A stretch of DNA of 46,946 bases, taken from assembly GCF_014698735.1 (NCBI RefSeq), contig NZ_JACJTQ010000041.1, positions 1-46,946 on the forward strand, given 5' to 3'. Numbering within the stretch: position 1 is the stretch's first letter; each line of letters starts with the position of its first letter. The stretch comes from Anabaena catenula FACHB-362 (lineage in GTDB: Bacteria > Cyanobacteriota > Cyanobacteriia > Cyanobacteriales > Nostocaceae). Below, piece by piece: positions 33,809 through 41,925 of the stretch. The notes under the pieces were generated by a model. The model had not been told where the DNA came from. It did not search any database and worked only from the letters and a program-made list of their open reading frames with translations. The position numbers and the translations under genes were made by a program.

Positions 33809-34981
33809 CAGTAAAGAGGAGGAGAGGAGCATTTGTTGTAGGCGTTGTTGAAAGGCTTGTATACCAAAAATAGCGATCGCTTGCTCTCGTAACCATTCAC
33901 CATGACAACGTTGATCCTGACCTTGAAGAATTTTTATACAAGCTGCTGCTACTGCATCGGGGTTACGGTGTGGTACTCTCCATCCTAGTTTACCATCTTG
34001 TAAGGGATCAGCCGAGCCATCATTGTCACCAGATAAAACTGGGACACCACAAGCCATTGCTTCTAGGTAAACTATGCCAAAGCCTTCTTGAGAGGGCATA
34101 ACATAGGCATCCGCTAGACGGTAGTGTAACATTAATGCTTCTGTAGGCACAAAACCGGCAAAGATTACGCGATCGCTCACACCTAAATCTTGTGCTAACT
34201 GAGCTAATCGTGGTTGGTCATCACCACGGCCAATCACCAAATATTTTACCTCTGGAACCACCTGGATAATTTGCGGTAATGCTCTAATTGTGACATCTAC
34301 ACCTTTGTAAATATCCCCAGACCATAAACGCGCTACAGTCATTAATACCTTGGCATTATTTAAGCCATACTTCTCAACTAATTCTGGTGCTTTAAAGCCT
34401 GGAGTAAATTTATCCCCATCAATAGCACAAGGTAACATCTTTACCTGAAGAGGATCGATGCCATTAGCCGCACAAGCACGATCTCGACTATAGCGGCTAA
34501 TTGTCCAAATTGCCGAAGCTGAAGCCAACGCACGTCGTTCTTGATTTTTTAGCGGTTCCCAGACTTCCTTGCCATAAGTTAATACAGTATAAGGAATACC
34601 CAAGGGCTGACATAAAATTTGGATAAGTCCCGCTAACTTAATATGACCACAGAAAACCTGTTGTGGTCGGTTTTGGATTAGATATCGAAATAATGCCAAA
34701 GCCAATTTAACTCTCCCTATTTTGGGGGAATTATCTTTAAAATAATGAAATTTTAAATTTTCTGAGGCAAAAGGATTAACACAATCAGGACTATCCCGCA
34801 ACAAAAAAACTTCCGCTTTACAACTTTGGTTTAATCCCAAATAGGCGCGAAAAATATCCTTAACATAGGATTGAATTCCACCTTCAAGGGCAAAAATTTC
34901 TAAGAACACAAATACATGATTGGCTCTCTCGTTAAATTTTCCACTTGAAGTTACTTTATCTGCCACTTTATTAATTAGCAT
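33794..34981 (-). CDS. GT4-family glycosyltransferase
   Basis: A 395-aa GT-B glycosyltransferase. The N-terminal domain begins FVFLEIFALEGGIQSYVKDI, with the GG-type acceptor loop. The C-terminal domain has VLMTVARLWSGDIYKGVDV, YLVIGRGDDQPRL, VIFAGFVPTEAL and the donor-binding motif PSQEGFGIVYLEAMACGVPV with the EX7E pattern. It likely adds a nucleotide-activated sugar to a surface polysaccharide or lipid. It is encoded 9 nt after gmd on the same strand, which suggests a GDP-sugar-linked pathway. The last codons (TNDQ-stop) fall in a heptamer repeat, so the C-terminus has probably changed length by repeat expansion. Confidence 0.9.
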   Translation of the reverse strand: MLINKVADKVTSSGKFNERANHVFVFLEIFALEGGIQSYVKDIFRAYLGLNQSCKAEVFLLRDSPDCVNPFASENLKFHYFKDNSPKIGRVKLALALFRYLIQNRPQQVFCGHIKLAGLIQILCQPLGIPYTVLTYGKEVWEPLKNQERRALASASAIWTISRYSRDRACAANGIDPLQVKMLPCAIDGDKFTPGFKAPELVEKYGLNNAKVLMTVARLWSGDIYKGVDVTIRALPQIIQVVPEVKYLVIGRGDDQPRLAQLAQDLGVSDRVIFAGFVPTEALMLHYRLADAYVMPSQEGFGIVYLEAMACGVPVLSGDNDGSADPLQDGKLGWRVPHRNPDAVAAACIKILQGQDQRCHGEWLREQAIAIFGIQAFQQRLQQMLLSSSLLTNDQ

Positions 34982-34990
34982 TGTTGAATA

Positions 34991-35989
34991 TTATTTTGGT
35001 AGAGCCGATATAAATGGCGTAACTTTGCCACTTTGCAAACCTTCCAAATCTGTTTTTACCATCTTTTCTAAAAGTTGTTCAAAACTAACTTTTGGTTCCC
35101 AGCCAAGATTTTGTTTGGCTTTACTAGGGTTAGCAACGAGTTCAAAATGTTCATCTGCGCGTAACAAATTGCTATTAGTAACTACGTGATTTCGCCAATC
35201 TAGTTCCACACAATCAAAAGCCGTGGCGATTAATTCTCTAACACTGTGGAGTTTACCTGTGCCAATCACATATTCCTCCGGCTCATCAACCTGTAGCATT
35301 CGCCACATAGCTTCAACATGATCTCCAGCAAAACCCCAATCACGTTTGGCATCCAAGTTACCCATTTCTAAGGTTTGGGTTAAACCCAATTTAATCGATG
35401 CTACCGCTAAAGATACTTTGCGTGTCACAAACTGAGGAGGACGTAGAGGAGATTCATGGTTATACAAAATACCACTACAAGCAAACAAACCATAACGCTG
35501 TCGGTGATGCACCATAGTCCAGTGAGCGTGTAATTTTGCTGCCGCATAGGGATTTTTGGGACGGAAGGTAGTTTCTTCATCTTGAGGAGATACATCAACA
35601 TCCCCAAACATTTCTGAACTGCTGGCTTGATAAAACCTTGTAGATAAACCAACTTGCCGGATTGCGTCTAATAACCGCGTAGCAGTGCCGGTGATCAGAT
35701 CGAGAGTTCCTAAAGGATCATGCCAGGAATCGGGAACAAAACTCGGCGCAGCTAAATTGTAAATTTCGTGGGGCTGTAGTTGTTCCACAGCAGTTAATAA
35801 ACCCGCACTATCTCTTAAATCAACGGTGTAAATTTCTACCTTGTCTGCTAGACTGCCCAATTTTGACAAATTAGGTTGTCGATGGGGGGATACCAAGCCT
35901 ACGACTCGATAATTTTGGTTAAGCAGTAAATGACTGAGATAGTAGCCATCTTGACCTGTAATGCCTGTAATTAGGGCTGTTTTTGTCAT
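34991..35989 (-). CDS. gmd: GDP-mannose 4,6-dehydratase
   Basis: An extended SDR that converts GDP-mannose to GDP-4-keto-6-deoxymannose, the precursor of GDP-fucose and related sugars. The 332-aa protein has GITGQDGYYLSHLLL (nucleotide-binding start, diagnostic of GMD), YNLAAPSFVPDSW, SSSEMFGDV, the catalytic YAAAK within KNPYAAAKLHAHW, and NHESPLRPPQFVTRK, all conserved in GMD. The overall match is clear, though RmlB-like or related dehydratases are close relatives. It leads a two-gene unit with a glycosyltransferase. No fucose synthase (fcl) gene is in the window. Confidence 0.9.
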   Translation of the reverse strand: MTKTALITGITGQDGYYLSHLLLNQNYRVVGLVSPHRQPNLSKLGSLADKVEIYTVDLRDSAGLLTAVEQLQPHEIYNLAAPSFVPDSWHDPLGTLDLITGTATRLLDAIRQVGLSTRFYQASSSEMFGDVDVSPQDEETTFRPKNPYAAAKLHAHWTMVHHRQRYGLFACSGILYNHESPLRPPQFVTRKVSLAVASIKLGLTQTLEMGNLDAKRDWGFAGDHVEAMWRMLQVDEPEEYVIGTGKLHSVRELIATAFDCVELDWRNHVVTNSNLLRADEHFELVANPSKAKQNLGWEPKVSFEQLLEKMVKTDLEGLQSGKVTPFISALPK

Positions 35990-36282
35990 AAGTAGTCGTG
36001 CAAAATAAATTATCTAGTTAGGGGAGGGAATAGGGAATGGGGCTGACACGGAGACGCGGGGATGGGGGGACGGGTCGAGTTTTTTAATAAGCAATTAACC
36101 GGACTTGATCTTAAATCTTTGTGGCTGTATCTCACGAATGCGGAGATGTCTATAGTATATTTAGTATTATTTTTACAGAAAAATTGGTTTTTCCATTAGT
36201 GAGATTTCGGAAATTTCTTAAACATTTATTAAAGATTTATGAATATATTAATTTTGGCTGTCTATTTTAAAGATTTGACCAA

Positions 36283-37368
36283 ATGAGTAGCAATCTCAAT
36301 CTTTTCGCACCTGTTCAGCTGGGAGCCTATATCCTACCCAATCGGATTGTTATGGCTCCTATGACTCGGTTAAGGGCAATTGACAGTATCCCTAACTCGC
36401 TGATGGCGACTTATTACGCTCAACGCGCCAGTGCAGGGTTAATTGTTACAGAATGCACGATGGTGTCTCCTCTCAGTTTAGGCTACATGAATTGTCCGGG
36501 CATTTACTCAGAAGAACAGGTGGCAGGATGGCGCTTGGTGACAGATGCTGTCCATGAACAAGGAGGAAGAATTTTTCTGCAACTTTGGCATTCTGGTAGA
36601 GTTTCCCACTCGTCTTTGTTGGGTGGTGAGTTGCCTGTTGCACCTAGTGCGATCGCAGGAGTTGGTTCATTACATACGCCTATTGGTAAGGTTTCTTTAG
36701 AAACTCCTCGTGCTTTAGAAATCGAGGAAATTACTGGAATCGTTGAGCAATTCCGCCAAGGGGCGAAAAATGCTTTGGCTGCTGGTTTTGATGGTGTTGA
36801 ACTTCACGGTGCTTTTGGTTATTTAATTGACCAATTTTTACAAGATGGCTCTAACCAACGTACTGATGAGTATGGTGGTTCCATTGAGAATCGCAGCAGG
36901 TTTCTTTTGGAGGTGGTAGCTGCGGTTGTTGATGTTTGGGGGGGTGAACGAGTCGGTATTAAACTTTCACCTAGTAATACATTTTACGGGATGCAAGATA
37001 GCAATCCTCAAGCAACTTTTAGCTATGTGATCAAGGCGCTTAACTCTTTTGGACTTGCTTATCTGCACTTGATGGAACCGAATGAAGTTGATTTAGCTAC
37101 CCGTGAGGTGTTGAATCCTGTCATTACTGAGTTTCGCCCGATTTACCCAGGAACTATCATTTCTAATGGTGGGTATGATGGCATCACCAGCGATCTCATT
37201 ATCATTAGTGGTATCGCAGATTTAGTCTCTTTTGGCAAGTTATTTATCTCTAATCCAGACTTACCAAAACGCTTACAAATTAACGCTGAATTGAATACAC
37301 CAGATCCAAAAACGTTTTATGCTGCCGATGCTACAGGATATACTGATTATGCTTTCTTAGAATCTTAG
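36283..37368 (+). CDS. Ene-reductase (Old Yellow Enzyme family)
   Basis: FMN-dependent alkene reductase of the NemA/OYE group, 361 aa. Visible motifs: IVMAPMTRLRA near the FMN site, QLWHSGRVSH, APSAI, the active-site region VELHGAFGYLIDQFL, NQRTDEYGGSIENRSRFLLEV, and IISNGGYD plus SFGKLFISNPDLPKRL for FMN phosphate binding. Such enzymes reduce activated C=C bonds with NADPH; the natural substrate is unknown. Cyanobacterial members, including Nostoc ones, are known as ene-reductases. The promoter must lie in the 293-nt gap upstream (35990-36282), which shows no other feature. Confidence 0.92.
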   Translation: MSSNLNLFAPVQLGAYILPNRIVMAPMTRLRAIDSIPNSLMATYYAQRASAGLIVTECTMVSPLSLGYMNCPGIYSEEQVAGWRLVTDAVHEQGGRIFLQLWHSGRVSHSSLLGGELPVAPSAIAGVGSLHTPIGKVSLETPRALEIEEITGIVEQFRQGAKNALAAGFDGVELHGAFGYLIDQFLQDGSNQRTDEYGGSIENRSRFLLEVVAAVVDVWGGERVGIKLSPSNTFYGMQDSNPQATFSYVIKALNSFGLAYLHLMEPNEVDLATREVLNPVITEFRPIYPGTIISNGGYDGITSDLIIISGIADLVSFGKLFISNPDLPKRLQINAELNTPDPKTFYAADATGYTDYAFLES

Positions 37369-37592
37369 CATCTTCACAAAGAAAGCATAAAATTCGGCAT
37401 AAAATCGATAAACTAACAACCAGTTTCGGTTTTATAATCGTCTAGAGCAGCTAAGAAAATGGGTAATTTAAAGATGGGCAGAAATAGGTTGGATAAAACC
37501 TGTTTAAATATTTTATATATCGCCTCATCTAACCTAGTTTTAAAGTCTGTTTTTCCCAGGAAATATCACTTCGCAGGCACACACAAATAATT

Positions 37593-38306
37593 ATGGATTT
37601 GTCAAACTTTACTACACTTCAAAACTTAGAATCTGCTTTCGGTGGTGAATCGATGGCAAATCGCAAATACCTGTTTTTTGCTAATGTAGCCCGTCAACTG
37701 GGTTTTTCAGACTTAGCAAAACTTTTTAAGGAAACAGCAGATCAAGAAACTGAACACGCTTTTGCACATTTTGAGTTATTACATCCAGAACTAGTTGTTA
37801 AAGATGCAACAGCTTTAACTGATGAACAAAAACGGGAAATTATCTCTCGTTGTTTGTCTTTAGCAATTGAAGGTGAAACCTATGAATACACTACAATGTA
37901 TCCTGAATTTGCTGCTGCTGCTCAACAAGACAGAGATAACCCCGCAGCAGAAGAATTTCTCAAACAAGCTCAAGAATCTAGCGATCACGCTAACACATTC
38001 CGCTCCGCAGCACACCGTTTTGGGTTGCTAAAATTCATTGAAAATTACCATGCAGATCGCTACTCTGAAGCTTTGGAAGTATTAAATGGAGGACAAGCTG
38101 TAACTAGAGTAGCAGGTGAAGATCCCGCAACTCAAAAATGGATTTGTAGACAATGCAGCATGATTTATGATCCTGTTGCTGGTGATCCTGATTCGGGAAT
38201 TGCACCTGGTACACCTTTTGCCGCAATTCCTGATGATTGGAGTTGTCCTATTTGCGGTGCTACTAAAAAGACTTTTAAACCTCTTGAGGAAAAAGTTGCT
38301 GCTTAA
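37593..38306 (+). CDS. Rubrerythrin (diiron plus rubredoxin domain)
   Basis: A 237-aa peroxide-detoxifying protein. The N-terminal ferritin-like four-helix bundle shows FGGESMANRKYLFFA, ETADQETEHAFAHF (ExxH) and EGETYEYTTMYPEF. The C-terminal rubredoxin has CRQC and CPICG with DPDSGIAPGTPF between. The last ligand helix reads QESSDHANTF, so the second ExxH is shifted to ExxxH or its Glu replaced, which may be normal for the cyanobacterial subfamily. Anabaena rubrerythrins protect nitrogenase from peroxide in heterocysts; this fits a Nostocales host, but expression here is not known. A terminator-like hairpin follows. Confidence 0.92.
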   Translation: MDLSNFTTLQNLESAFGGESMANRKYLFFANVARQLGFSDLAKLFKETADQETEHAFAHFELLHPELVVKDATALTDEQKREIISRCLSLAIEGETYEYTTMYPEFAAAAQQDRDNPAAEEFLKQAQESSDHANTFRSAAHRFGLLKFIENYHADRYSEALEVLNGGQAVTRVAGEDPATQKWICRQCSMIYDPVAGDPDSGIAPGTPFAAIPDDWSCPICGATKKTFKPLEEKVAA

Positions 38307-38365
38307 GACAACACTGATCGAGTTTCTCGGTTCAATTTAAGTAAATTACAAGTAATCTAGCCTTT

Positions 38366-38422
38366 ATCCCTCTTCCCTGATCATTTACTCATAATGTATA
38401 AAATATGGAAGGGGGATTTTTT
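38366..38422 (+). terminator. Probable intrinsic terminator after rubrerythrin
   Basis: ATCCCTCTTCC (38366-38376) pairs with GGAAGGGGGAT (38407-38417) over 11 bp with one G-T wobble, and T6 follows directly. The loop is long (30 nt), which lowers confidence. Confidence 0.6.
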
Positions 38423-38463
38423 ATATTTTTAACTAACTGGTTTTAATTTCTGGAGAAATAAAT

Positions 38464-38958
38464 ATGCAGCCAAAAATCAGAAAACTGTACAGAAGTGAAG
38501 AATACTCTCAACTAGATATATTCTATCATTCTTTTACTCCCATCCTGGGAATAAACTTATCGGTTTTTGGTGGCTGGACAATGCTTGGTTTTTGGTTGTT
38601 AACAAGTGCATTTATTAGTATTTTCTTTTTAGATATTGATAATTGTCATGAAGTACTAACTTGCAATTTCAATTCAGCACTTGGTAAAATCACCTTGCGA
38701 CAACGAAATATATTTTCTCAGGGAGTGATTGAACTACCACTTAATGAAATTGAAACAGTACTAATTAACTCACGCAGTTCTTCATTTACTACTAAAGCTA
38801 AGTTTGGTCAAAAAATCCAAATTGATAACCAAGTATATTGGATTGTTGTTGTTTTGCATTCTGGTGAACATCGTCGCCTAACTTATTATGAAACAACTAT
38901 GTTTAATAGTAAACAAAACATAGTTGATTATATTTTGTTTCTGAAAGAGAATACATAA
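38464..38958 (+). CDS. Small membrane protein of unknown function
   Basis: A 164-aa protein with a strong Shine-Dalgarno (GGAG) before the ATG. One or two hydrophobic segments lie at about 26-58, with a beta-rich soluble domain after them: SALGKITLRQRNIFSQGVIE, LPLNEIETVLINSR and VYWIVVVLHSGEHRRLTYYE. The layout (membrane anchor plus PH-like beta domain) recalls cyanobacterial proteins of unknown role that report on DNA-encoded membrane composition only by analogy; I assign no function. It lies 26 nt before the MFS gene, so the two are probably one operon. Confidence 0.65.
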   Translation: MQPKIRKLYRSEEYSQLDIFYHSFTPILGINLSVFGGWTMLGFWLLTSAFISIFFLDIDNCHEVLTCNFNSALGKITLRQRNIFSQGVIELPLNEIETVLINSRSSSFTTKAKFGQKIQIDNQVYWIVVVLHSGEHRRLTYYETTMFNSKQNIVDYILFLKENT

Positions 38959-38984
38959 CATTAATTATCTAGAGGTGCATCATT

Positions 38985-40178
38985 ATGAATTCATCAGAAC
39001 AACAATCTCAATTTGATAACCGTAAACCCGTTTATCAAGAATTTAATTTTCAGATTATTTGTGCAGTGACTCTGATTGCTGTGATTGGAGTTTCTAGCGT
39101 TACTCCTGCATTTCCTTATTTAGCTAAATCTTTAAATATCAACCCCAAAAATTTGGGATTGTTAATTACAGTATTTACATTACCTGCCTTGATTTTGGGG
39201 CCTGTAATTGGAATATTAGCTGATAGATGGGGCAGAAAAAAAATTATTGTACCTTCTTTATTTTTATTTGGGATTGCTGGTACAGCTTGCGCTTTTGCTC
39301 GTGATTTTAATTTATTGTTATGTTTACGCTTATTGCAAGGAATTGGTGCGGCTTCTTTATTGTCGTTAAGTATTACTTTAATTGGTGATTTATATACAGG
39401 AGATAGACGTGCTGCTGCTATGGGATACAATGCCAGTTTTAGCAGTGTAGGTACGGCAAGTTATCCGTTAATTGGTGGTGCATTAGCAACGCTGGGGTGG
39501 TATTATCCCTTTATGTTGCCTGCGGTAGCTATTCCTATAGGTTTGCTGGTGTTGTTTGCTTTGAAGAATCCAGAACCAAAAGGCGATCGCAATCTTCAAG
39601 AATATTTGACTAATGCGGGAACAATCATCAAAAATCGGCGATTATTTGGTTTATTTATTGCCAGTGCGTCTAATTTTGTGCTGCTTTATGGTGCTTATGT
39701 TACCTATTTACCACAATTAATTAATGATACTTTCAAAGCACCGCCTTCTACCATTGGCTTAATACTTTCAAGTGTATCTGTAGCAATTACAGTTACATCT
39801 TCTCAATTGGGTAAATTAGCAAGAAGATATCAACCGACAACTTTAATTAAGGCATCCTATATTTTATATGCTTTATCAATGTTAATTGTTCCTTTTGTCT
39901 CAAGTATTTGGTTATTGTTAATCCCGACAACAATATTGGGTATTGGTTTAGGAATTGGTTTTCCCAGCATTCAAACTTTGTTAGCGGAGTTAGCACCCAG
40001 AGAATATTTGGCAACGGTTGTATCAGTGAATGGGACATTTTTTGGTTTAGGGCAAACCTTGGGGCCGTTGTTGATGGGTGTTGCGTTTGGTTTTGGGGGA
40101 ATAAATAGCGTATTTTTCGCAGCTGTGGGGTTTACGATTTTGATATTTTTCGTATTTAGGTATTTGACTTGTGAGTGA
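38985..40178 (+). CDS. MFS transporter (drug/metabolite efflux type)
   Basis: A 397-aa, 12-helix major facilitator. It starts after a polar N-terminus of about 22 residues. Motif A is present between helices 2 and 3 (GILADRWGRKKI), RLLQGIGAASLLSL matches motif B, and GGALATLGWYYPF matches motif C (antiporter type). This places it near the DHA1/Bcr-like drug:proton antiporters. The substrate is unknown. A GAGGTG ribosome site precedes the ATG. Convergent with xisI, with only 5 nt between the stops. Confidence 0.9.
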   Translation: MNSSEQQSQFDNRKPVYQEFNFQIICAVTLIAVIGVSSVTPAFPYLAKSLNINPKNLGLLITVFTLPALILGPVIGILADRWGRKKIIVPSLFLFGIAGTACAFARDFNLLLCLRLLQGIGAASLLSLSITLIGDLYTGDRRAAAMGYNASFSSVGTASYPLIGGALATLGWYYPFMLPAVAIPIGLLVLFALKNPEPKGDRNLQEYLTNAGTIIKNRRLFGLFIASASNFVLLYGAYVTYLPQLINDTFKAPPSTIGLILSSVSVAITVTSSQLGKLARRYQPTTLIKASYILYALSMLIVPFVSSIWLLLIPTTILGIGLGIGFPSIQTLLAELAPREYLATVVSVNGTFFGLGQTLGPLLMGVAFGFGGINSVFFAAVGFTILIFFVFRYLTCE

Positions 40179-40183
40179 GGGAG

Positions 40184-40519
40184 TTAAATGTGACCATAAC
40201 CTGTATACTGTCGCTTATATGGCGGATGCAAACCTAAAACAATATCCTCCTTTGCTACACCCATTTCAACTAATTCCTGTGCAATATCTACATCTGTCAT
40301 ATTACGCTGAATCCAAATCTTGCCATCTTTAATATCTAAATGAATGTAACAGTTGTAAACTCGCTTCATTCCCTCCCAGCCAATATCTAAAATCTGGTAA
40401 TGATCATTTTCTGTGTCAAATACAAGCTGGCATTCAATATCTGAATCACCACTCTCAAAAGTAGCATGAGAAATTAATACTTGGCGGATAATTTGACGAT
40501 AATGCTCTAATCTTTCCAT
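40184..40519 (-). CDS. xisI: XisI family protein
   Basis: A 111-aa protein matching the XisI family (fdxN element excision controlling factor): MERLEHYRQIIRQVLISHA, CQLVFDTENDHYQILDIGWE, CYIHLDIKDGKIWIQRNMTD and DIAQELVEMGVAKEDIVLGL. In Anabaena, XisH and XisI are needed, besides the recombinase XisF, for fdxN element excision in heterocysts. It overlaps xisH by 13 nt, so translation is coupled. No recombinase or excision element is seen here. Many cyanobacterial genomes carry multiple xisHI pairs of unknown role. Confidence 0.92.
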   Translation of the reverse strand: MERLEHYRQIIRQVLISHATFESGDSDIECQLVFDTENDHYQILDIGWEGMKRVYNCYIHLDIKDGKIWIQRNMTDVDIAQELVEMGVAKEDIVLGLHPPYKRQYTGYGHI

Positions 40520-40923
40520 TGGACAATTACCTCCTGAAATTGATCATAGATGATTAACTTCACTTGATAAAGCTTGATAGCTTCCTGAATAAATAGCTCT
40601 TGAAAAAAAGATTCAAACGTATCTGAGGGAACTGCTAAATAAAGTATTCTATCAGATTCTTTCATTTGTAGTGCGAGGCGATAGTTCAAAAACTGCCCTA
40701 ACGCTGCGTGAAAATCAGTAATAACCGAGCTATTAATAAAGCTTTTGATTTCAACTGCAATTTTTAATCCTGCTTTATCAGCGGCAACAACTTTATCTGC
40801 TGCTAAGTCAATCTCAAACTTTACACCCTCAATTCTAATTTTAAGGGGATCTGCTGTAATCACCCACTGTTCTTTTAAAAGTGCTTGTTTTACAGCATCA
40901 TGGAATAAGTCTTTAGCAGCCAT
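40507..40923 (-). CDS. xisH: XisH family protein (nuclease-like fold)
   Basis: A 138-aa protein of the XisH family: AAKDLFHDAVKQALLKEQWV, FEIDLAADKVVAADKAGLKI, AVEIKSFINSSVITDFHAAL and GQFLNYRLAL. The EIDLAAD ... VEIKS spacing matches a PD-(D/E)xK nuclease core (Asp in EIDLAA, Glu and Lys in EIK), so the protein may bind or cut DNA; this is an inference. It is translated before xisI and overlaps it. The intact motif suggests selection for activity. Confidence 0.92.
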   Translation of the reverse strand: MAAKDLFHDAVKQALLKEQWVITADPLKIRIEGVKFEIDLAADKVVAADKAGLKIAVEIKSFINSSVITDFHAALGQFLNYRLALQMKESDRILYLAVPSDTFESFFQELFIQEAIKLYQVKLIIYDQFQEVIVQWKD

Positions 40924-41925
40924 TTATCTTCACAAAATCTCTAATTTTATCTTAAACCCCCTGTAGCTTAAGTAACTTGTTTATTTGCAGTTATCAAAAA
41001 AATCTGTCTATGCGTCTCAGAAAGCGGGAAACCAACCTCCGGGTGTCTATGCGTGAAATATACCCGCCAAAAAAAGAGAGTGGGAGGAGGCATTATCAAG
41101 CGCCATTCTCTCCCACTCTACTATTTGCTGCTGAAGCGATTCAGGAATATACACATAACGCTAATCGTTTCTTAGGGGGGTAATCTACAGGTTAACGATA
41201 ACGCCTCTACTCAGTGAGTATTCCTATTGCAGCAAACACTAATTCTATTTATTTGTCGGACAACCTTAACAAGAATCATTTGCTAATTTGTTAAACCTTT
41301 TAACAACTGCCTTGCTTTCGTTTGTCTAATACAATTTAACTTGGTTCATCATCAGGTGGTTGCCAAATTGGCATTTTCTTTTATTTTTTAGATTGTTCAT
41401 TCTTGACACTTCCCAACATAGATCTCTGTTAATGCAACAGAAAATTACTAGATAAATTTCTGATAAAATGTCCGGATGACTGAAAAGAGACTGTTGGTAA
41501 ATTAAAAAGGGGTCACACCCCTCATCTTTATCCAGACTTGATTTCAGTGGGTTTTAAGACACTTTATATATTTACCTAAAACTGATTTTAAAGCAAGTTA
41601 ACCATGTAAAACCAAGGTTTTAGCTATGAGGGGTGAAACCCTTCATTAATTAACAACCTGTTTTCTAAAAGTCGTAATTATCGAATTTAAATGGTTAACC
41701 CAATTCTCCTGGGGGCAAAATCAGCAACGGTGGGATGAAAAAATTCATGAGTTGTGATATCTAGCCACATAGCCAACGCTAAGGTGATATAGTCGGCTCC
41801 ATCTGGTAAAGATGCAGCTTTTAGGGGGCGACAACAACTGCACTATTGATGTACAACATCTGAACAAAGTTATTTTGTCAGGAATTTCAGCGATAATTTG
41901 GGTTATACGCCTGCACGGAGAACTG
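40924..41925. other. 1-kb palindrome-rich region upstream of the fusion gene
   Basis: There is no well-supported gene. Several hairpins are visible: AGAGTGGGAG/CTCCCACTCT (41077-41119), TTGTTAAA-CCT-TTTAACAA (41288-41306), AGGGGT-CAC-ACCCCT (41508-41522), TAAAACCAAGGTTTTA (41607-41622) and GAGGGGT-GAA-ACCCTTC (41628-41644). GTCTATGCGT occurs twice near 41008 and 41047. A 68-codon frame at 40977-41183 is mostly made of repeats and is not credited. The region must contain the promoters for xisH and the fusion gene. Confidence 0.5.
41288..41306. promoter_or_regulatory. Perfect 8-bp inverted repeat, possible operator
   Basis: TTGTTAAA and TTTAACAA are separated by CCT. The symmetry and AT-rich arms suit a dimeric regulator. 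No factor is known for it and its position relative to a promoter is unknown. Confidence 0.3.

Noticed and set aside
40977-41183. 68-codon frame between xisH and the fusion gene
   Set aside because: It starts at TTG, crosses a hairpin and a duplicated GTCTATGCGT, and gives a basic peptide of unnatural composition.
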